This document shows, piece after piece, positions 7,536 to 16,592 of a stretch of 64,000 nucleotides of DNA. The first letter of the stretch is position 1, and each line of letters begins with the position of its first letter. Where the stretch lies: assembly GCF_905207245.1 (NCBI RefSeq), contig NZ_CAJLKP010000004.1, forward strand, positions 62,001 through 126,000, in the 5' to 3' direction. Below the pieces are notes generated by a model. The model searched no databases. It was not told the origin of the DNA and worked only from the letters and a program-made list of their open reading frames with translations. This stretch comes from an uncultured Bacteroides sp. (lineage in GTDB: Bacteria; Bacteroidota; Bacteroidia; Bacteroidales; Bacteroidaceae). Made by a program: the position numbers and the translations under genes.

Positions 7536-8171
7536 CAAATACTCTCCTTCTGCATAAACAGTGAATTCCGTTCCTGTACATTCGTTCAATGTGCCTTGCC
7601 ACCAGTTGGTGAAGTCGCTGAGGGGATAGGCAAGACCTTCACCGCGCAGGCCATGGGCACCGAAGTTGATGATGGAGACTTGCTTTCCTGGCTGGCAGGA
7701 AAAGGTATGTGTATGGCGGCAAGGGATAAAAACGCTGTAGTCAGTAAATGTGCGGATGTTGGCTCCGGCACGCATATAGTTGATGAGGAGGCTGATATTT
7801 CCTAATGTATGATCTTCCCGCTTGCCGGTGGCTCCAACGATGATAATGTTTTTCTTTCCCTGCTCCATGAGGAAGTTGACGGCTTTCGTTTGGTCGTTTG
7901 TTTCCTGGTCGGAGATATGATGAAGGATGTGACTGTGCTTCCGGCGGTTTTCTTCGCTCAGTGAGTCGCCGTCACCGATAATTACGTCCGGCACATGACC
8001 TTGTGCTATATAAGCATCCGCACCACCATCACAACAAACCACATAGGGAGCGTTCGCTAATATTTGCGAAGGGATGGGGTGGGTAGGGTAATCGCCATTT
8101 GCAAGGATCACTGCTTCCGGTTCACCACAGAGGACACAGAGGGCCGGATTCTTATCATTGTCTTCTTTCAT
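7518..8171 (-). CDS. Thiamine pyrophosphokinase
   Basis: This cytoplasmic enzyme of 217 aa transfers pyrophosphate from ATP to thiamine, giving thiamine diphosphate. Family motifs are clear: VVCCDGGADAY, PDVIIGDGDSLSEE, the Asp-containing ETNDQTKAVNF, and GATGKREDHTLGNI. The C-terminal beta-rich part (STNFGAHGLR-like, FTNWWQGTLNE) matches the thiamine-binding domain of the family. It is last in the OMR1-PnuT-kinase operon, 16 bp after the PnuT gene, and so converts imported thiamine to its active form. The upstream TPP riboswitch should shut the whole operon when thiamine diphosphate is plentiful. Confidence 0.92.
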   Translation of the reverse strand: MKEDNDKNPALCVLCGEPEAVILANGDYPTHPIPSQILANAPYVVCCDGGADAYIAQGHVPDVIIGDGDSLSEENRRKHSHILHHISDQETNDQTKAVNFLMEQGKKNIIIVGATGKREDHTLGNISLLINYMRAGANIRTFTDYSVFIPCRHTHTFSCQPGKQVSIINFGAHGLRGEGLAYPLSDFTNWWQGTLNECTGTEFTVYAEGEYLVIINY

Positions 8172-8187
8172 TGTTAATCACTTATCA

Positions 8188-8793
8188 CTAATCATTAATC
8201 ACTTCTTCCATCATCTTCTTCCATTTGAAGTAGCCAAAGATAGCGATTATTGTATAAAGGGCATATAGCCCGGCGGTAAAATCAAGTTCTTTATAAACAT
8301 AGAGTCCGGCGCTGACGACGTCTACTACAATCCACGCCCACCATTGTTCCACGTATTTGCGTGCCAACATCCACATGCCGACGATGCTGAGGGCGGTGGT
8401 GAATGAATCCAGCCAGGGAACATTACTGTTGGTAAATTCTATCAGTATCCAGGCAATACCGATGAAGGTAACAGCAAATACAATGCCGAGGGGAAGATAA
8501 TAGCGCAAGGGCATACGGGTGATGGGGAGTTCTTGCTTACCTTCTTCCGTGCGGAGATGTAGTTTTCTTCTGACAAAGCTGCCGTATTTCCACATCATCC
8601 AGCCATACACTGCCGCACCGAGATAGTAGATGTTTATTCCGAAATCGGCATATAGCCCGGCATCGTAATAAACGAAGATGTAGATAGCGGGCATGATGAT
8701 ACCCGCTATCCAAAGATAGATACTCGCCCGGTATTCCAGCCAAAGGTAGACAAGCCCGACGATTGTTCCGATTATTTCAAGAGTTTGCTCCAT
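8188..8793 (-). CDS. pnuT: PnuC-family thiamine transporter (PnuT)
   Basis: An inner-membrane protein of 201 aa with about seven hydrophobic segments. The N-terminus (IIGTIVGLVYLWLEYR) and the AAVYGWMMWKYG segment are typical of the PnuC family, which carries vitamin precursors by facilitated diffusion followed by phosphorylation trapping. PnuC itself carries nicotinamide riboside, but the position between a riboswitch-controlled TonB receptor and thiamine pyrophosphokinase points to thiamine. This agrees with the known Bacteroidota operon type OMR1-pnuT-tnr3. It starts 3 nt after the receptor stop, so translation is probably coupled. Confidence 0.88.
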   Translation of the reverse strand: MEQTLEIIGTIVGLVYLWLEYRASIYLWIAGIIMPAIYIFVYYDAGLYADFGINIYYLGAAVYGWMMWKYGSFVRRKLHLRTEEGKQELPITRMPLRYYLPLGIVFAVTFIGIAWILIEFTNSNVPWLDSFTTALSIVGMWMLARKYVEQWWAWIVVDVVSAGLYVYKELDFTAGLYALYTIIAIFGYFKWKKMMEEVIND

Positions 8794-8796
8794 ATA

Positions 8797-11091
8797 CTAA
8801 AAACTCAGCGTAATATGTGCCAGCGCGTTAATACCTGCATTGGGATAATAGGCTGCATAATTGGAGGTGTGGAGAAATTTGCTGTCTTTATCCTTTATCT
8901 GATTCTTACCGTGACCTTCGTACACAGCACTTCCTGATGCATATCCGTTACTTTCGTAGGTTTCGTCAAACAGGTTGTAGACTGTCACACCTACATTAAC
9001 AGATTTCAGCCCTTTCAGTTTGAAAGTATATCCGAGGTTTAGGTTGCTTACACAGTAGGCATCCAGCGTACAATCTTCCTGATGGGCATTATTTAGATAT
9101 TGCTTGCTGACGTATTGCGTCTGCAAAGATGCATTAAAACCTTTATAATCCAAAGAGATGAGGCTGTTTGCCATGAAGTCCGGTGAGAAAGAGATGGGAG
9201 TGGTTCCGATATAGCGGGTGGTCTGCGAGATGCCCCAGCTTTCGCTATACATATCTTCCCAGTCTTCATTCACATCACTCAGATATTCAGTGTAATTCTT
9301 GATGCGGTTGCGGCTCCAGGTTGCATTGACATCCCAGCGCAGCCAGTTGGTGATGCGGGCGCCTGCCATCAACTCGATACCCATGCGATAACTGTCCTTC
9401 ACGTTTTCTGCTACGGGTTCTCCGATTTCGTTCAATTGTCCGTTCAGCACCAATTGATTCTTATAATCCATATAGTACAGGTTGACACCTGCATTAAACC
9501 AATCTTTGCGGAAGGTGTAGCCCAGTTCATAGTCGAACATCCGTTCTGATTTGGGTTGTGCGGCAAACAGGTTGTCGGTGTAGTTGTTACGTGTCGGCTC
9601 TTTGTTTGCCACGCTGAAGGAGGCATAAAGATTGTTATAGGGATTTATTTTCCAGAAGATACCGGCTTTAGGATTGAAGAAACTGAAATCTTCATCAATA
9701 TTTAATGGTTGCAGGTGTGCCGGATTGGCTGTCCAATCCCACTTGTCATTATTGCCGTTTATTTTGTAGCGCAGGTAGCGATATTGCATATCGGCGTATA
9801 AACTAACTCCATCCAGTAGCTCATAATTTATCTTTGCGTAAATGTTGCCATCTGTTTTTCGGCCGATGTTGCGGTAATATTCATGATCGGGGGCAAGTTC
9901 ACCCAGATAATTCTTCACCCATACCACTTTGCCGTTATGGGTATTCTTATAATAATTCAGTCCGCCACCGATGGAGGCATCTAACTTGTCTCCTTTATAA
10001 TCGAAAGAGAATATACCGCCACCGAAACCACTGTCTACCAGCTTGCGACGTACAAGGTCCGACTTCTCTATAGTGGTGCCGTTTGTTTCAAATGGTGTCA
10101 ATCCATACTCCACCAGTGTACGCCGATTTTTATATTCCTCATAATAACCGTAACCGTCAGTATAGTGCAATGCTATGTTCAGTTTCCATGAAGAAGACAA
10201 TATCTGGTTTAGTAATAATTGGTAATGCGTCTGGCGGTAGTAATCTATCTGATTGTCATAGAATCCGGTTACATTTCCTTGGGCATCTTCTATGGTGCCG
10301 TTGGGATTGTACTTACGGTCGTTTTCCAGTGTCTTTTTATCCAGACCATCCCAGGCATGATATGTTTCTTCTTTTCCGCCGAAGGTGATGAATTTGACGG
10401 TAGTTTTGTCGCCATAATATCCGCCTTGCACGAAATAAGATTTCAGGTCGGCACTGGCACGGTCACGGTAGCCGTCACTGTGGATATTGGACAAGCGTGC
10501 ATCGAACCCCCATCGCCCATTGATGAGGCCAGTGCCTACCTTTACCGTTTCCTTATGGGTGTTGAATGACCCGTAAGAGCCTGAGAACTCTGCATACGGT
10601 GTGGGCAGAATGCCTTGTGTCTTCATATTGATGCTGGCTCCGAATGCTCCTGCGCCATTTGTGGAAGTTCCTGCACCGCGTTGAATCTGCAAGTCCTGAA
10701 GTGAGGAAGCAAGGTCGGGAGTATTTACCCAAAATATGGAATGGCTTTCCGCATCGTTCATCGGTATGCCGTTGGTGGTTACGTTAATGCGTGTAGCATC
10801 TGTTCCGCGCACCCGGATACTGGTGTAGCCGATACCTGCACCTGCATCACTCGTTGTCAGTACAGACGGCGTGAACGACAACAGATAGGGAATGTCTTGC
10901 CCGAAGTTCTGCTTCTTAAGTTGTTCTTTACTTACATTGGTAAATGCCACCGGAGTGGTTCCCGTGGCACGGGTGGAGATAATTTCTACTTCCTGCAGGC
11001 TTATCACCCGCAAGCTGTCCTTTTCATGCGTCTGCGCACAGACACTCAGCGTCGCCGTCAACAGGCAGGCCGCCATAGCATGTTTTCTCAT
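8797..11091 (-). CDS. TonB-dependent outer-membrane receptor for thiamine (OMR1)
   Basis: A protein of 764 aa with a signal peptide (cleavage after about residue 19). The plug domain spans about residues 30-150 (QEVEIISTRATGTTP, SIRVRGTDATRINVTTNGIPMND, LQIQRGAGTSTNGAGAFGASINM). A 22-strand-type beta-barrel follows and ends in a terminal Phe (HITLSF), the outer-membrane assembly signal. It lacks the carboxypeptidase-like and SusC extensions, so it is of the vitamin/siderophore receptor type. It is first in the thiamine operon and directly follows the TPP riboswitch, which supports thiamine or thiamine phosphates as ligand. Confidence 0.93.
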   Translation of the reverse strand: MRKHAMAACLLTATLSVCAQTHEKDSLRVISLQEVEIISTRATGTTPVAFTNVSKEQLKKQNFGQDIPYLLSFTPSVLTTSDAGAGIGYTSIRVRGTDATRINVTTNGIPMNDAESHSIFWVNTPDLASSLQDLQIQRGAGTSTNGAGAFGASINMKTQGILPTPYAEFSGSYGSFNTHKETVKVGTGLINGRWGFDARLSNIHSDGYRDRASADLKSYFVQGGYYGDKTTVKFITFGGKEETYHAWDGLDKKTLENDRKYNPNGTIEDAQGNVTGFYDNQIDYYRQTHYQLLLNQILSSSWKLNIALHYTDGYGYYEEYKNRRTLVEYGLTPFETNGTTIEKSDLVRRKLVDSGFGGGIFSFDYKGDKLDASIGGGLNYYKNTHNGKVVWVKNYLGELAPDHEYYRNIGRKTDGNIYAKINYELLDGVSLYADMQYRYLRYKINGNNDKWDWTANPAHLQPLNIDEDFSFFNPKAGIFWKINPYNNLYASFSVANKEPTRNNYTDNLFAAQPKSERMFDYELGYTFRKDWFNAGVNLYYMDYKNQLVLNGQLNEIGEPVAENVKDSYRMGIELMAGARITNWLRWDVNATWSRNRIKNYTEYLSDVNEDWEDMYSESWGISQTTRYIGTTPISFSPDFMANSLISLDYKGFNASLQTQYVSKQYLNNAHQEDCTLDAYCVSNLNLGYTFKLKGLKSVNVGVTVYNLFDETYESNGYASGSAVYEGHGKNQIKDKDSKFLHTSNYAAYYPNAGINALAHITLSF

Positions 11092-11144
11092 TACAATTTT
11101 AACTATTAAAGATTAATACAGAAAAGGGGAACTTTTCTTCTTTT

Positions 11145-11216
11145 TCCCTCCGCCGGCATTACCCGGATCAGGTCAGTGGGTGTGATCTCAGCCCGTCGTA
11201 TTAGGGCACCCCTTAG
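11145..11216 (-). promoter_or_regulatory. TPP (THI-box) riboswitch
   Basis: Read on the minus strand, the segment shows the conserved THI-box blocks: AGGGGTGCCC, GGGCTGAGATCACACCC, GACCTGATCCGGGTAATGCC and GGCGGAGGGA. These are the pyrimidine-sensing CTGAGA and pyrophosphate-sensing GACCTGAT helices of the TPP aptamer. It begins only a few bases after the predicted transcription start and ends about 50 nt before the receptor ATG. A short hairpin (AGAAAAG pairing with CTTTTCT) follows and may be the expression platform; the exact mechanism is not clear. Confidence 0.95.
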
Positions 11217-11229
11217 TTGAAATCGGGGG

Positions 11230-11261
11230 CAAAAGTAGCCGTTTTCATTGAAACCAGCAAA
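11230..11261 (-). promoter_or_regulatory. Promoter of the thiamine operon
   Basis: On the minus strand there is a TTTG at 11258-11261, 20 nt, then TACTTTTG at 11230-11237. This fits the Bacteroidota consensus. Transcription would start just ahead of the TPP aptamer. Confidence 0.7.
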
Positions 11262-11294
11262 TGGAGTGAACGATAATCGGAGATATTTGTTAAT

Positions 11295-11325
11295 TTTGTA
11301 ACTGAGCAAGCATCTGATAGCTTTG
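11295..11325 (+). promoter_or_regulatory. Promoter of mscS
   Basis: TTTG at 11295-11298, exactly 19 nt, then TAGCTTTG at 11318-11325: a perfect match to TTTG-N19-TAnnTTTG. It lies about 40 bp before the mscS ATG and is divergent from the thiamine promoter. Confidence 0.8.
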
Positions 11326-11364
11326 CTGGGAAAATGTATTTATTAACATCAAACGAACACTATT

Positions 11365-12237
11365 ATGTTATTATTATTACAAGCAGCGGCTCCTGCCGCC
11401 GAAACTGTGGTGGAAGACAGTTTCAGTAAATTACAAATCTTCCTTCAGCAACTGATAGATTGGGGAGTGAACGCAGGCGGCCATATTATCGGTGCCGTAT
11501 TAATCTTTATTGTAGGGCGTTTCCTGATTTCCTTCCTTAATAAAATGTTGGCCAGAGTGTTGGCTAAACGTCATGTGGACGCCAGTATCCAGAGCTTTGT
11601 GAAGAGTCTGGTGAATATTATGCTGACTATCCTGTTGATTATTGCTGTTATCGGTAAGTTAGGAGTGGAAACAACTTCGTTTGCTGCCCTGCTGGCATCT
11701 GCCGGTGTGGCTATCGGTATGGCATTGTCCGGAAACTTGCAGAACTTTGCAGGCGGTCTGATCGTTTTGTTGCTCCGTCCTTATAAAGTGGGTGACTTGA
11801 TTGAAAGCCAAGGCGTGACGGGCACAGTACGCGAAATCCAGATATTCCACACTATTCTGCTTACCGGCGACAACAAAGTCATTTATATCCCGAACGGTGC
11901 ATTAAGCAGTGGTACAGTGACCAACTACAGCCGTGAAAATACCCGTCGCGTAGAGTGGGTGATTGGCGTAGAGTATGGCGAAAACTTTGATAAAGTAGAA
12001 GAAACCACCCGCCGCATCATTGCTGAGGATAAACGGATACTTGGTGACCCTGCACCTTTTGTTGCCCTTCATGCACTCGATGCAAGCAGTGTGAATGTCA
12101 TCATCCGTGCGTGGGTGAAGAGTGAGGACTACTGGGGAGTTTATTTTGATATGAACAAAAACATTTACTCCGTATTTAATAAGGAGGGCATCGGCTTCCC
12201 TTTCCCACAACTGACGGTACATCAGGCGAAGGACTGA
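11365..12237 (+). CDS. mscS: Small-conductance mechanosensitive channel MscS
   Basis: An inner-membrane channel of 290 aa that opens under membrane tension and releases solutes on osmotic downshock. The N-terminal part has two hydrophobic segments (about residues 38-60 and 75-100). Then comes the pore-lining TM3 motif FAALLASAGVAIGMALSGNLQNFAGG (given here by its ends FAALLASAG and GNLQNFAGG), followed by the beta domain with LLRPYKVGDLIE and IPNGALSSGTVTNYSR. The C-terminal alpha/beta domain ends with FPFPQLTVH. Length and motifs are standard. It is monocistronic, with its own promoter and a strong downstream hairpin. Confidence 0.95.
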   Translation: MLLLLQAAAPAAETVVEDSFSKLQIFLQQLIDWGVNAGGHIIGAVLIFIVGRFLISFLNKMLARVLAKRHVDASIQSFVKSLVNIMLTILLIIAVIGKLGVETTSFAALLASAGVAIGMALSGNLQNFAGGLIVLLLRPYKVGDLIESQGVTGTVREIQIFHTILLTGDNKVIYIPNGALSSGTVTNYSRENTRRVEWVIGVEYGENFDKVEETTRRIIAEDKRILGDPAPFVALHALDASSVNVIIRAWVKSEDYWGVYFDMNKNIYSVFNKEGIGFPFPQLTVHQAKD

Positions 12238-12249
12238 TTGCTATATAAT

Positions 12250-12286
12250 GAGAAGGAGCATTACAACTAATGTAATGCTCCTTCTC
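12250..12286. terminator. Perfect 15-bp hairpin between mscS and the convergent gene
   Basis: GAGAAGGAGCATTAC and its exact reverse complement are separated by 7 nt, right after mscS. There is no long T-run, but the stem is strong and lies between two converging genes, so it probably ends both transcripts. Confidence 0.7.
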
Positions 12287-12310
12287 ATTTATTGTCTATT
12301 GGCATTTCTT

Positions 12311-12559
12311 TTACATCTCATATACTCCGAGTTCTTCTTCTATTTCTTCACATTCATTCTTCTCAATATGTAGTAAATGGTTGATTTCCCTTCGTTTCTC
12401 AAGATCGGTGAAGTAGCTTTCTACTACAGTGTACAAGTCAAAGCCTCGGGTGGAACCTGCCGCCATATCCAGTGACTCTACCATTTTTTCTACCGCCTGG
12501 TGAATGCGTTCCTTATTAATGAAATGCAATTCGTTACTATGAATCAGATACTTTTCCAT
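12311..12559 (-). CDS. Small acidic protein of unknown function
   Basis: A protein of 82 aa with no recognised family. It is rich in Glu and His, lacks a signal peptide and membrane segment, and looks helical (INKERIHQAVEKMVESLDM; REINHLLHIEKNECEEIEEELGVYEM). It lies 60 bp after the TonB receptor gene on the same strand and may be the last gene of the sigma/anti-sigma/receptor group. Length, start and codon composition look like a real gene. I cannot assign a function. Confidence 0.6.
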   Translation of the reverse strand: MEKYLIHSNELHFINKERIHQAVEKMVESLDMAAGSTRGFDLYTVVESYFTDLEKRREINHLLHIEKNECEEIEEELGVYEM

Positions 12560-12619
12560 GATAGTTGTGTTTTAAAGTTCTTATTGATATAACATTTGCT
12601 GTGACGGTTAGTTCATACA

Positions 12620-15244
12620 TTAAAAATATATTTTATAACTTATATTGGGGATTAAACCTGTGCCGTCAACTTTCTTGATTTTGTTGGTCTTCTCATTATA
12701 TTCATAGAAATGCATTCCGGTGCGCATGCCCACGTTCAGCAGCTTGATGGCAAACTCGTGCGACACCTTTTTCTTGTTAATCCGGTAGCTGAAAGAAATA
12801 TCCCCGTTGATGGTTGGGGAGAACTTTTCGCTGTATGCCTTCGTTTCGTCGAATACGATGTCATGCTCTATCATGCTTTGTTTTCTGTCCACCGGGGTAT
12901 AGCGGTCACCTCCCTGGAAGTAGATGCGTCCGTTGAGGCTGAGTACATTTTGTTTCAGTCGGCCCATCATCCATTCTTTTCCGGCAAGGACGTTCAGCAG
13001 GTAATTCTTGTCCAGCCGCGTATTGCGCCAGATGTTGTCTCCGCCTTTATAGCGGGATTTGAATAGGGAAGCTGTTATCATATAATAGAAGCCGTTTTTC
13101 ATGTATTGCTCCAGGGTGATGTCGATGCCATAGTTTCTGCCGGAACCTTTGTTCTTGAGTATCCTTTCCAGATAGAAGTCCTGGTGGTTGATGATGGAAA
13201 AGGAAGAGTTCTCTTCGACGGGGATGCGAAACAGATATTGATAATAGGGCTCTATCTTCAGGTGCATGTACGGGTTGATGTTCCAGTCATATGTGAGCCC
13301 TAAGTGATGGGCCTTGGCAAAGTTCAGATATTTGTTGGATTCGGTTTTGCTGTTGACGGTGCGTTCCACGAAGTAATAATCCAGTTTCTCCCGGCGGCTG
13401 TGCAGTCCGTAGGCTGCTGCCAGGGAGTGCTTCGGAAGGAAAGACCATTTGATGGCTGCCCGGGGCTCTACGGACCAGTTCTTGTTGAGGGTGAAGTATT
13501 GGGCAGTGAGGCCCAGACTGGCGGTGAGATGATTGCTTAAGTTGATGACGGAACTGCTGTATGCCGAGAGTACGGCACTTTCTCCGTTGCCTTTTGAAAT
13601 TTGTTCCATGGGGATGTCGAGCCCGAAGTTGGGGCTGACTTTATAGTCCAAGTCATATTTCAGTCCTGTGAGGGTGATGCCCGTCCTGTTCACGTGGTTG
13701 GGACTGAATTTCTTGTTCAGATAAGAGTTGAAAACAACGTCCCATTTGGAATTCCGGATGTCTCCTACGGGGATTATCCGGTCATCTTCCGTCTGCTGAT
13801 TGGCTATCGTGTGGTCTTGTGAATAGGTGGCGGCAAGTGACGAACGGATATAAGTATCTTCATTGATGAGATATTTGTGAGTCATGCCTGCGGCGGCTTT
13901 GTCCAGATTGGTTTCGCCCGACTGGCGGTCGGCTTGTGTTTCCCATTCCTCCCGTTTCTCGGCTTCGGGCTTGTTGCGGTCTATCAGACCGATTCCCCAT
14001 AGGGAGAAAGTGCCGGCTCTCTTGGTCGGGAAATTCAGCTTGAAGGCAAGGTCCTGGTATTTCATGTTTATATCGTTTCCGGTGGCTAAGGAAGTGGTGG
14101 AGAAGCGGTAATTGAAGATGTAGGAACTGCCTTGCTTCTTGCTGAGGGGACCTTCGGATGCAAGGTCGATACCCATAATTCCTAACTGGAAGGTATGCTC
14201 ATACTTCTGATTGTTTCCGTTGCGGATGTGCATGTCGAAAACGCCCGATAAGGCATTGCTGTATTCGGCAGGAAAAGCGCCGTTGTAGAAATCGGAGTTG
14301 CCCACGACCTGTGTGCTCAGGGCGGACAGGAAGCCGCCGCCCAGACCGGAGACATCGGCAAAGTGGGTGGGATTGGGTATTTCTACACCTTCCAGCCTCC
14401 ACTGCGTGAACTGGGGGGAGTTTCCTCTGATGGCTATCGCGTTTGTCCCGATGCTGCCTGCCACGCCTGCAAATGCAGTGGTCAGTCGGGCGGGGTCGTC
14501 GAAGCCGTTGGCAAACCTGCCGGCTTCTTCCATGCTAATCATGCGTCCGCCGGTGATGGCCATGGTGTTCAGGGGCTTGTCTTTCCGTACTTCCGGGTGT
14601 ATGACGACCTCGTCCAGTGAGTGAACATTCTCGTCGAGTGGGATTTCAAGGTAGACTTCTTTGGAGGAAGTCACGGGGATTTCGTTGAGGATGCTTGCGT
14701 TGTAGCCCACAAAAGAGGCTTGCAGGTTGCAGCGTCCCACCGGGACATGGTCTATCCGGAATCTGCCTAAACTATCGGTGGTGGTTCCCAGCGAACCGTT
14801 ACCCATGATTCTTACGGTGACAAATTCTATCGGCATGTTGGTTTTGGAGTCGATGACAACGCCTCTTATGGTTTGGGTTAGCTTCTGTGTCTTTTCTTTG
14901 GCGGACGGTTGTTGTCCATCCGCCGGGGTGATGACGATGTGGTAGCCTGTTATTTTGTAGGTATAGCGGGTACCTTTCAGGATTTGGGATAATGCTTTGT
15001 CTATGTTCAGGTTCTTGAAAGAAAGGGAGAGTTGTTTTTTTACATCTAAGGCGGATAGTTCGTAAGCTACGCTGTAGCCGGTTTGCAGTTCTATCTGGGC
15101 AAAGGCTTCTTTCAGCGAACAGTTTTTATTCTGTATGGTGATTTTCTTCCCTTCATCCTGTGCGCTGGCGGTAAGGGAGAGAAGGGTGAAGAGCAGGAAA
15201 ATAATGTTTTTATTTATTTGCTTATTAATGGTTCTTCGATTCAT
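12620..15244 (-). CDS. STN-domain TonB-dependent receptor of a FecI/FecR trio
   Basis: An outer-membrane protein of 874 aa. After a signal peptide (about 1-28) comes an STN secretin/TonB domain (about 45-108; CSLKEAFAQIELQTGYSVAYE and the IDKALSQILKGT repeat). A carboxypeptidase-regulatory-like beta sandwich follows (about 127-210; RGVVIDSKTNMPIEFVTVRI). Next are a plug (about 225-340; IAIRGNSPQFTQWRLEGVEIPNP) and a beta-barrel. The STN domain is the part that talks to a FecR-type anti-sigma factor in cell-surface signalling; fecR and a sigma factor lie directly upstream on the same strand. The barrel is not SusC-like and no SusD follows, so the ligand is not evidently a glycan. The ligand is unknown. 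Confidence 0.88.
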   Translation of the reverse strand: MNRRTINKQINKNIIFLLFTLLSLTASAQDEGKKITIQNKNCSLKEAFAQIELQTGYSVAYELSALDVKKQLSLSFKNLNIDKALSQILKGTRYTYKITGYHIVITPADGQQPSAKEKTQKLTQTIRGVVIDSKTNMPIEFVTVRIMGNGSLGTTTDSLGRFRIDHVPVGRCNLQASFVGYNASILNEIPVTSSKEVYLEIPLDENVHSLDEVVIHPEVRKDKPLNTMAITGGRMISMEEAGRFANGFDDPARLTTAFAGVAGSIGTNAIAIRGNSPQFTQWRLEGVEIPNPTHFADVSGLGGGFLSALSTQVVGNSDFYNGAFPAEYSNALSGVFDMHIRNGNNQKYEHTFQLGIMGIDLASEGPLSKKQGSSYIFNYRFSTTSLATGNDINMKYQDLAFKLNFPTKRAGTFSLWGIGLIDRNKPEAEKREEWETQADRQSGETNLDKAAAGMTHKYLINEDTYIRSSLAATYSQDHTIANQQTEDDRIIPVGDIRNSKWDVVFNSYLNKKFSPNHVNRTGITLTGLKYDLDYKVSPNFGLDIPMEQISKGNGESAVLSAYSSSVINLSNHLTASLGLTAQYFTLNKNWSVEPRAAIKWSFLPKHSLAAAYGLHSRREKLDYYFVERTVNSKTESNKYLNFAKAHHLGLTYDWNINPYMHLKIEPYYQYLFRIPVEENSSFSIINHQDFYLERILKNKGSGRNYGIDITLEQYMKNGFYYMITASLFKSRYKGGDNIWRNTRLDKNYLLNVLAGKEWMMGRLKQNVLSLNGRIYFQGGDRYTPVDRKQSMIEHDIVFDETKAYSEKFSPTINGDISFSYRINKKKVSHEFAIKLLNVGMRTGMHFYEYNEKTNKIKKVDGTGLIPNISYKIYF

Positions 15245-15287
15245 TATTGTACATTTTTATAAGATAAGCTGCATTTCGGTATAACTT

Positions 15288-15305
15288 TTTCATGCAAGCA
15301 TGAAA
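15288..15305. promoter_or_regulatory. Perfect 8-bp palindrome upstream of the receptor gene
   Basis: TTTCATGC-AA-GCATGAAA, about 45-60 bp upstream of the receptor start. It is a possible operator or short hairpin; nothing in the window identifies a binding protein. Confidence 0.35.
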
Positions 15306-15325
15306 GTTCTGCATTCAATTTGCAT

Positions 15326-15333
15326 TATCTTTG
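15326..15333 (+). promoter_or_regulatory. -7 box of a small-RNA candidate
   Basis: TATCTTTG matches TAnnTTTG on the plus strand, opposite in direction to the flanking genes. No exact TTTG lies 19 nt upstream. Confidence 0.4.
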
Positions 15334-15339
15334 TATGGT

Positions 15340-15429
15340 TAATACTTTATTTTAAGTTTGATAATTGATGAAGGATTAACATCTCAGAACCGGGTTGAGG
15401 GTCTCAAGCTACAATCCGGTTCCTTTTTT
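15340..15429 (+). ncRNA. Small-RNA candidate A in the fecR-receptor gap
   Basis: A plus-strand unit with a -7 box at 15326-15333, then about 90 nt without a convincing ORF, then a terminator at 15387-15429 (GAACCGGGTTG pairing with CAATCCGGTTC, then TTTTTT). Just before the terminator it contains GAAGGATTAACA. A second candidate at 22706-22773 has AAGGTTAACA in the same place, which suggests one RNA family. It may correspond to a described Bacteroidales RNA family, which I cannot check here. Both flanking genes run the other way, so it is not their leader. Confidence 0.5.
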
Positions 15430-15448
15430 CTTCATAGGCTGCTGGGTT

Positions 15449-16420
15449 TTATGGGTTATTACTTAATTCTATTTCGTTGCCCTCCTGCCGGTAGCGGAAG
15501 CCAATCATTTCTTTCAGTACGGTTAGTATTTCATCCAGAGTCTCGTTTTTTAGGAATCTGACGGTGTAGCGCTTGGAGGCGGGGATATTGACGGAGGTGG
15601 TGAACGTTACGTTGTACCGCCTTTCCAGTGTCCGGATGATTTCGGTGAAAGATGCGTTGGTGAATATTAGCTTTCCGGTGAGCCAGCTATCGGTGTCATT
15701 GGCGGGTATTTCCGTAATGCTGATGCCGGAGGTGCGCTTGTCATAGGTCAGTTGTTCGTTGGGCTTCAATATCCGGGAAGTCTGGGCGGGGGAGGTGACT
15801 TCTACCTTGCCGCTTGTCAGGGTGGTGGTTACTGACTTGTCGTCCGCATAAGCCTTTACGTTGAATTTGGTTCCCAATACTTTGACGGAGAGTTGCGGAG
15901 TCTTTACGATGAATGGATGGGCGGCATCTTTTTTGACAGAGAAGTAGGCTTCGCCGTTGAGGTGCACGGTGCGTTGGGAGCCTGAAAACCGTTTGGGGTA
16001 TTTGATAACGGTTCCGGCATTCAGCCATATTTCGGAGCTGTCGGGTAGTAGGATGTGTTTCTTTTCTCCATATGCTGCTGAAATCTCAATCAGATGATTC
16101 CGGGTGGAGGTATGGTAAAGATAGCCTCCTGCTATGATAAATAGCGGGATGAGTACCGCTGCGATGCGGCCGATTTTTTGACGCAAGGGGAGGGGGCGCA
16201 TCTTCTGATGACCGATTCTTTTATTTACCCGTTCCAAGGCGAGGTAAGTGTCCGTATCGGATTTCGCTTCTACTTCATTCCAATAAGCGAGTGAGGCTTT
16301 CTCTTTTTCCTCCGGGTACTTGTCTTTGATAATCCATCTCTGAACCTTTTCCTCTGTTTCGGGCGAGAAACGTCCCGACAAATATTTTCGTATGATTCTA
16401 ACAATAGAGTTTGCTTCCAT
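15449..16420 (-). CDS. FecR-family anti-sigma factor
   Basis: A protein of 323 aa that controls the partner ECF sigma factor. The cytoplasmic N-terminal part (about 1-80) would bind sigma; a single membrane segment follows (about 85-103, AAVLIPLFIIAGGYLYH). The periplasmic FecR domain (about 112-210) shows KKHILLPDSSEIWLNAGT, VHLNGEAYFSVKKDAAHPF and VLGTKFNVKAY. A C-terminal DUF4974/STN-like segment (about 250-318; FTNASFTEIIRTLERRYNV) ends it. In this family a signal from the STN receptor releases or activates the sigma factor. Receptor and sigma genes flank it on the same strand. The gap to the sigma gene is unusually wide, about 350 bp, and holds a repeat array. Confidence 0.93.
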   Translation of the reverse strand: MEANSIVRIIRKYLSGRFSPETEEKVQRWIIKDKYPEEKEKASLAYWNEVEAKSDTDTYLALERVNKRIGHQKMRPLPLRQKIGRIAAVLIPLFIIAGGYLYHTSTRNHLIEISAAYGEKKHILLPDSSEIWLNAGTVIKYPKRFSGSQRTVHLNGEAYFSVKKDAAHPFIVKTPQLSVKVLGTKFNVKAYADDKSVTTTLTSGKVEVTSPAQTSRILKPNEQLTYDKRTSGISITEIPANDTDSWLTGKLIFTNASFTEIIRTLERRYNVTFTTSVNIPASKRYTVRFLKNETLDEILTVLKEMIGFRYRQEGNEIELSNNP

Positions 16421-16592
16421 TTTTACTGCCTTTTGGTATATATACAGTTGAGATGGGGAAAACTCAATAAGAAAACTGATATTTTTTTCAAGAGAGGTTA
16501 TTCATGAAGGTTTTGTTCATAAGTACATGATAATGAACTCAGCTATACAATGTCTGACTGTCATCTATGATGTCATTAGAACTGAACCTATC

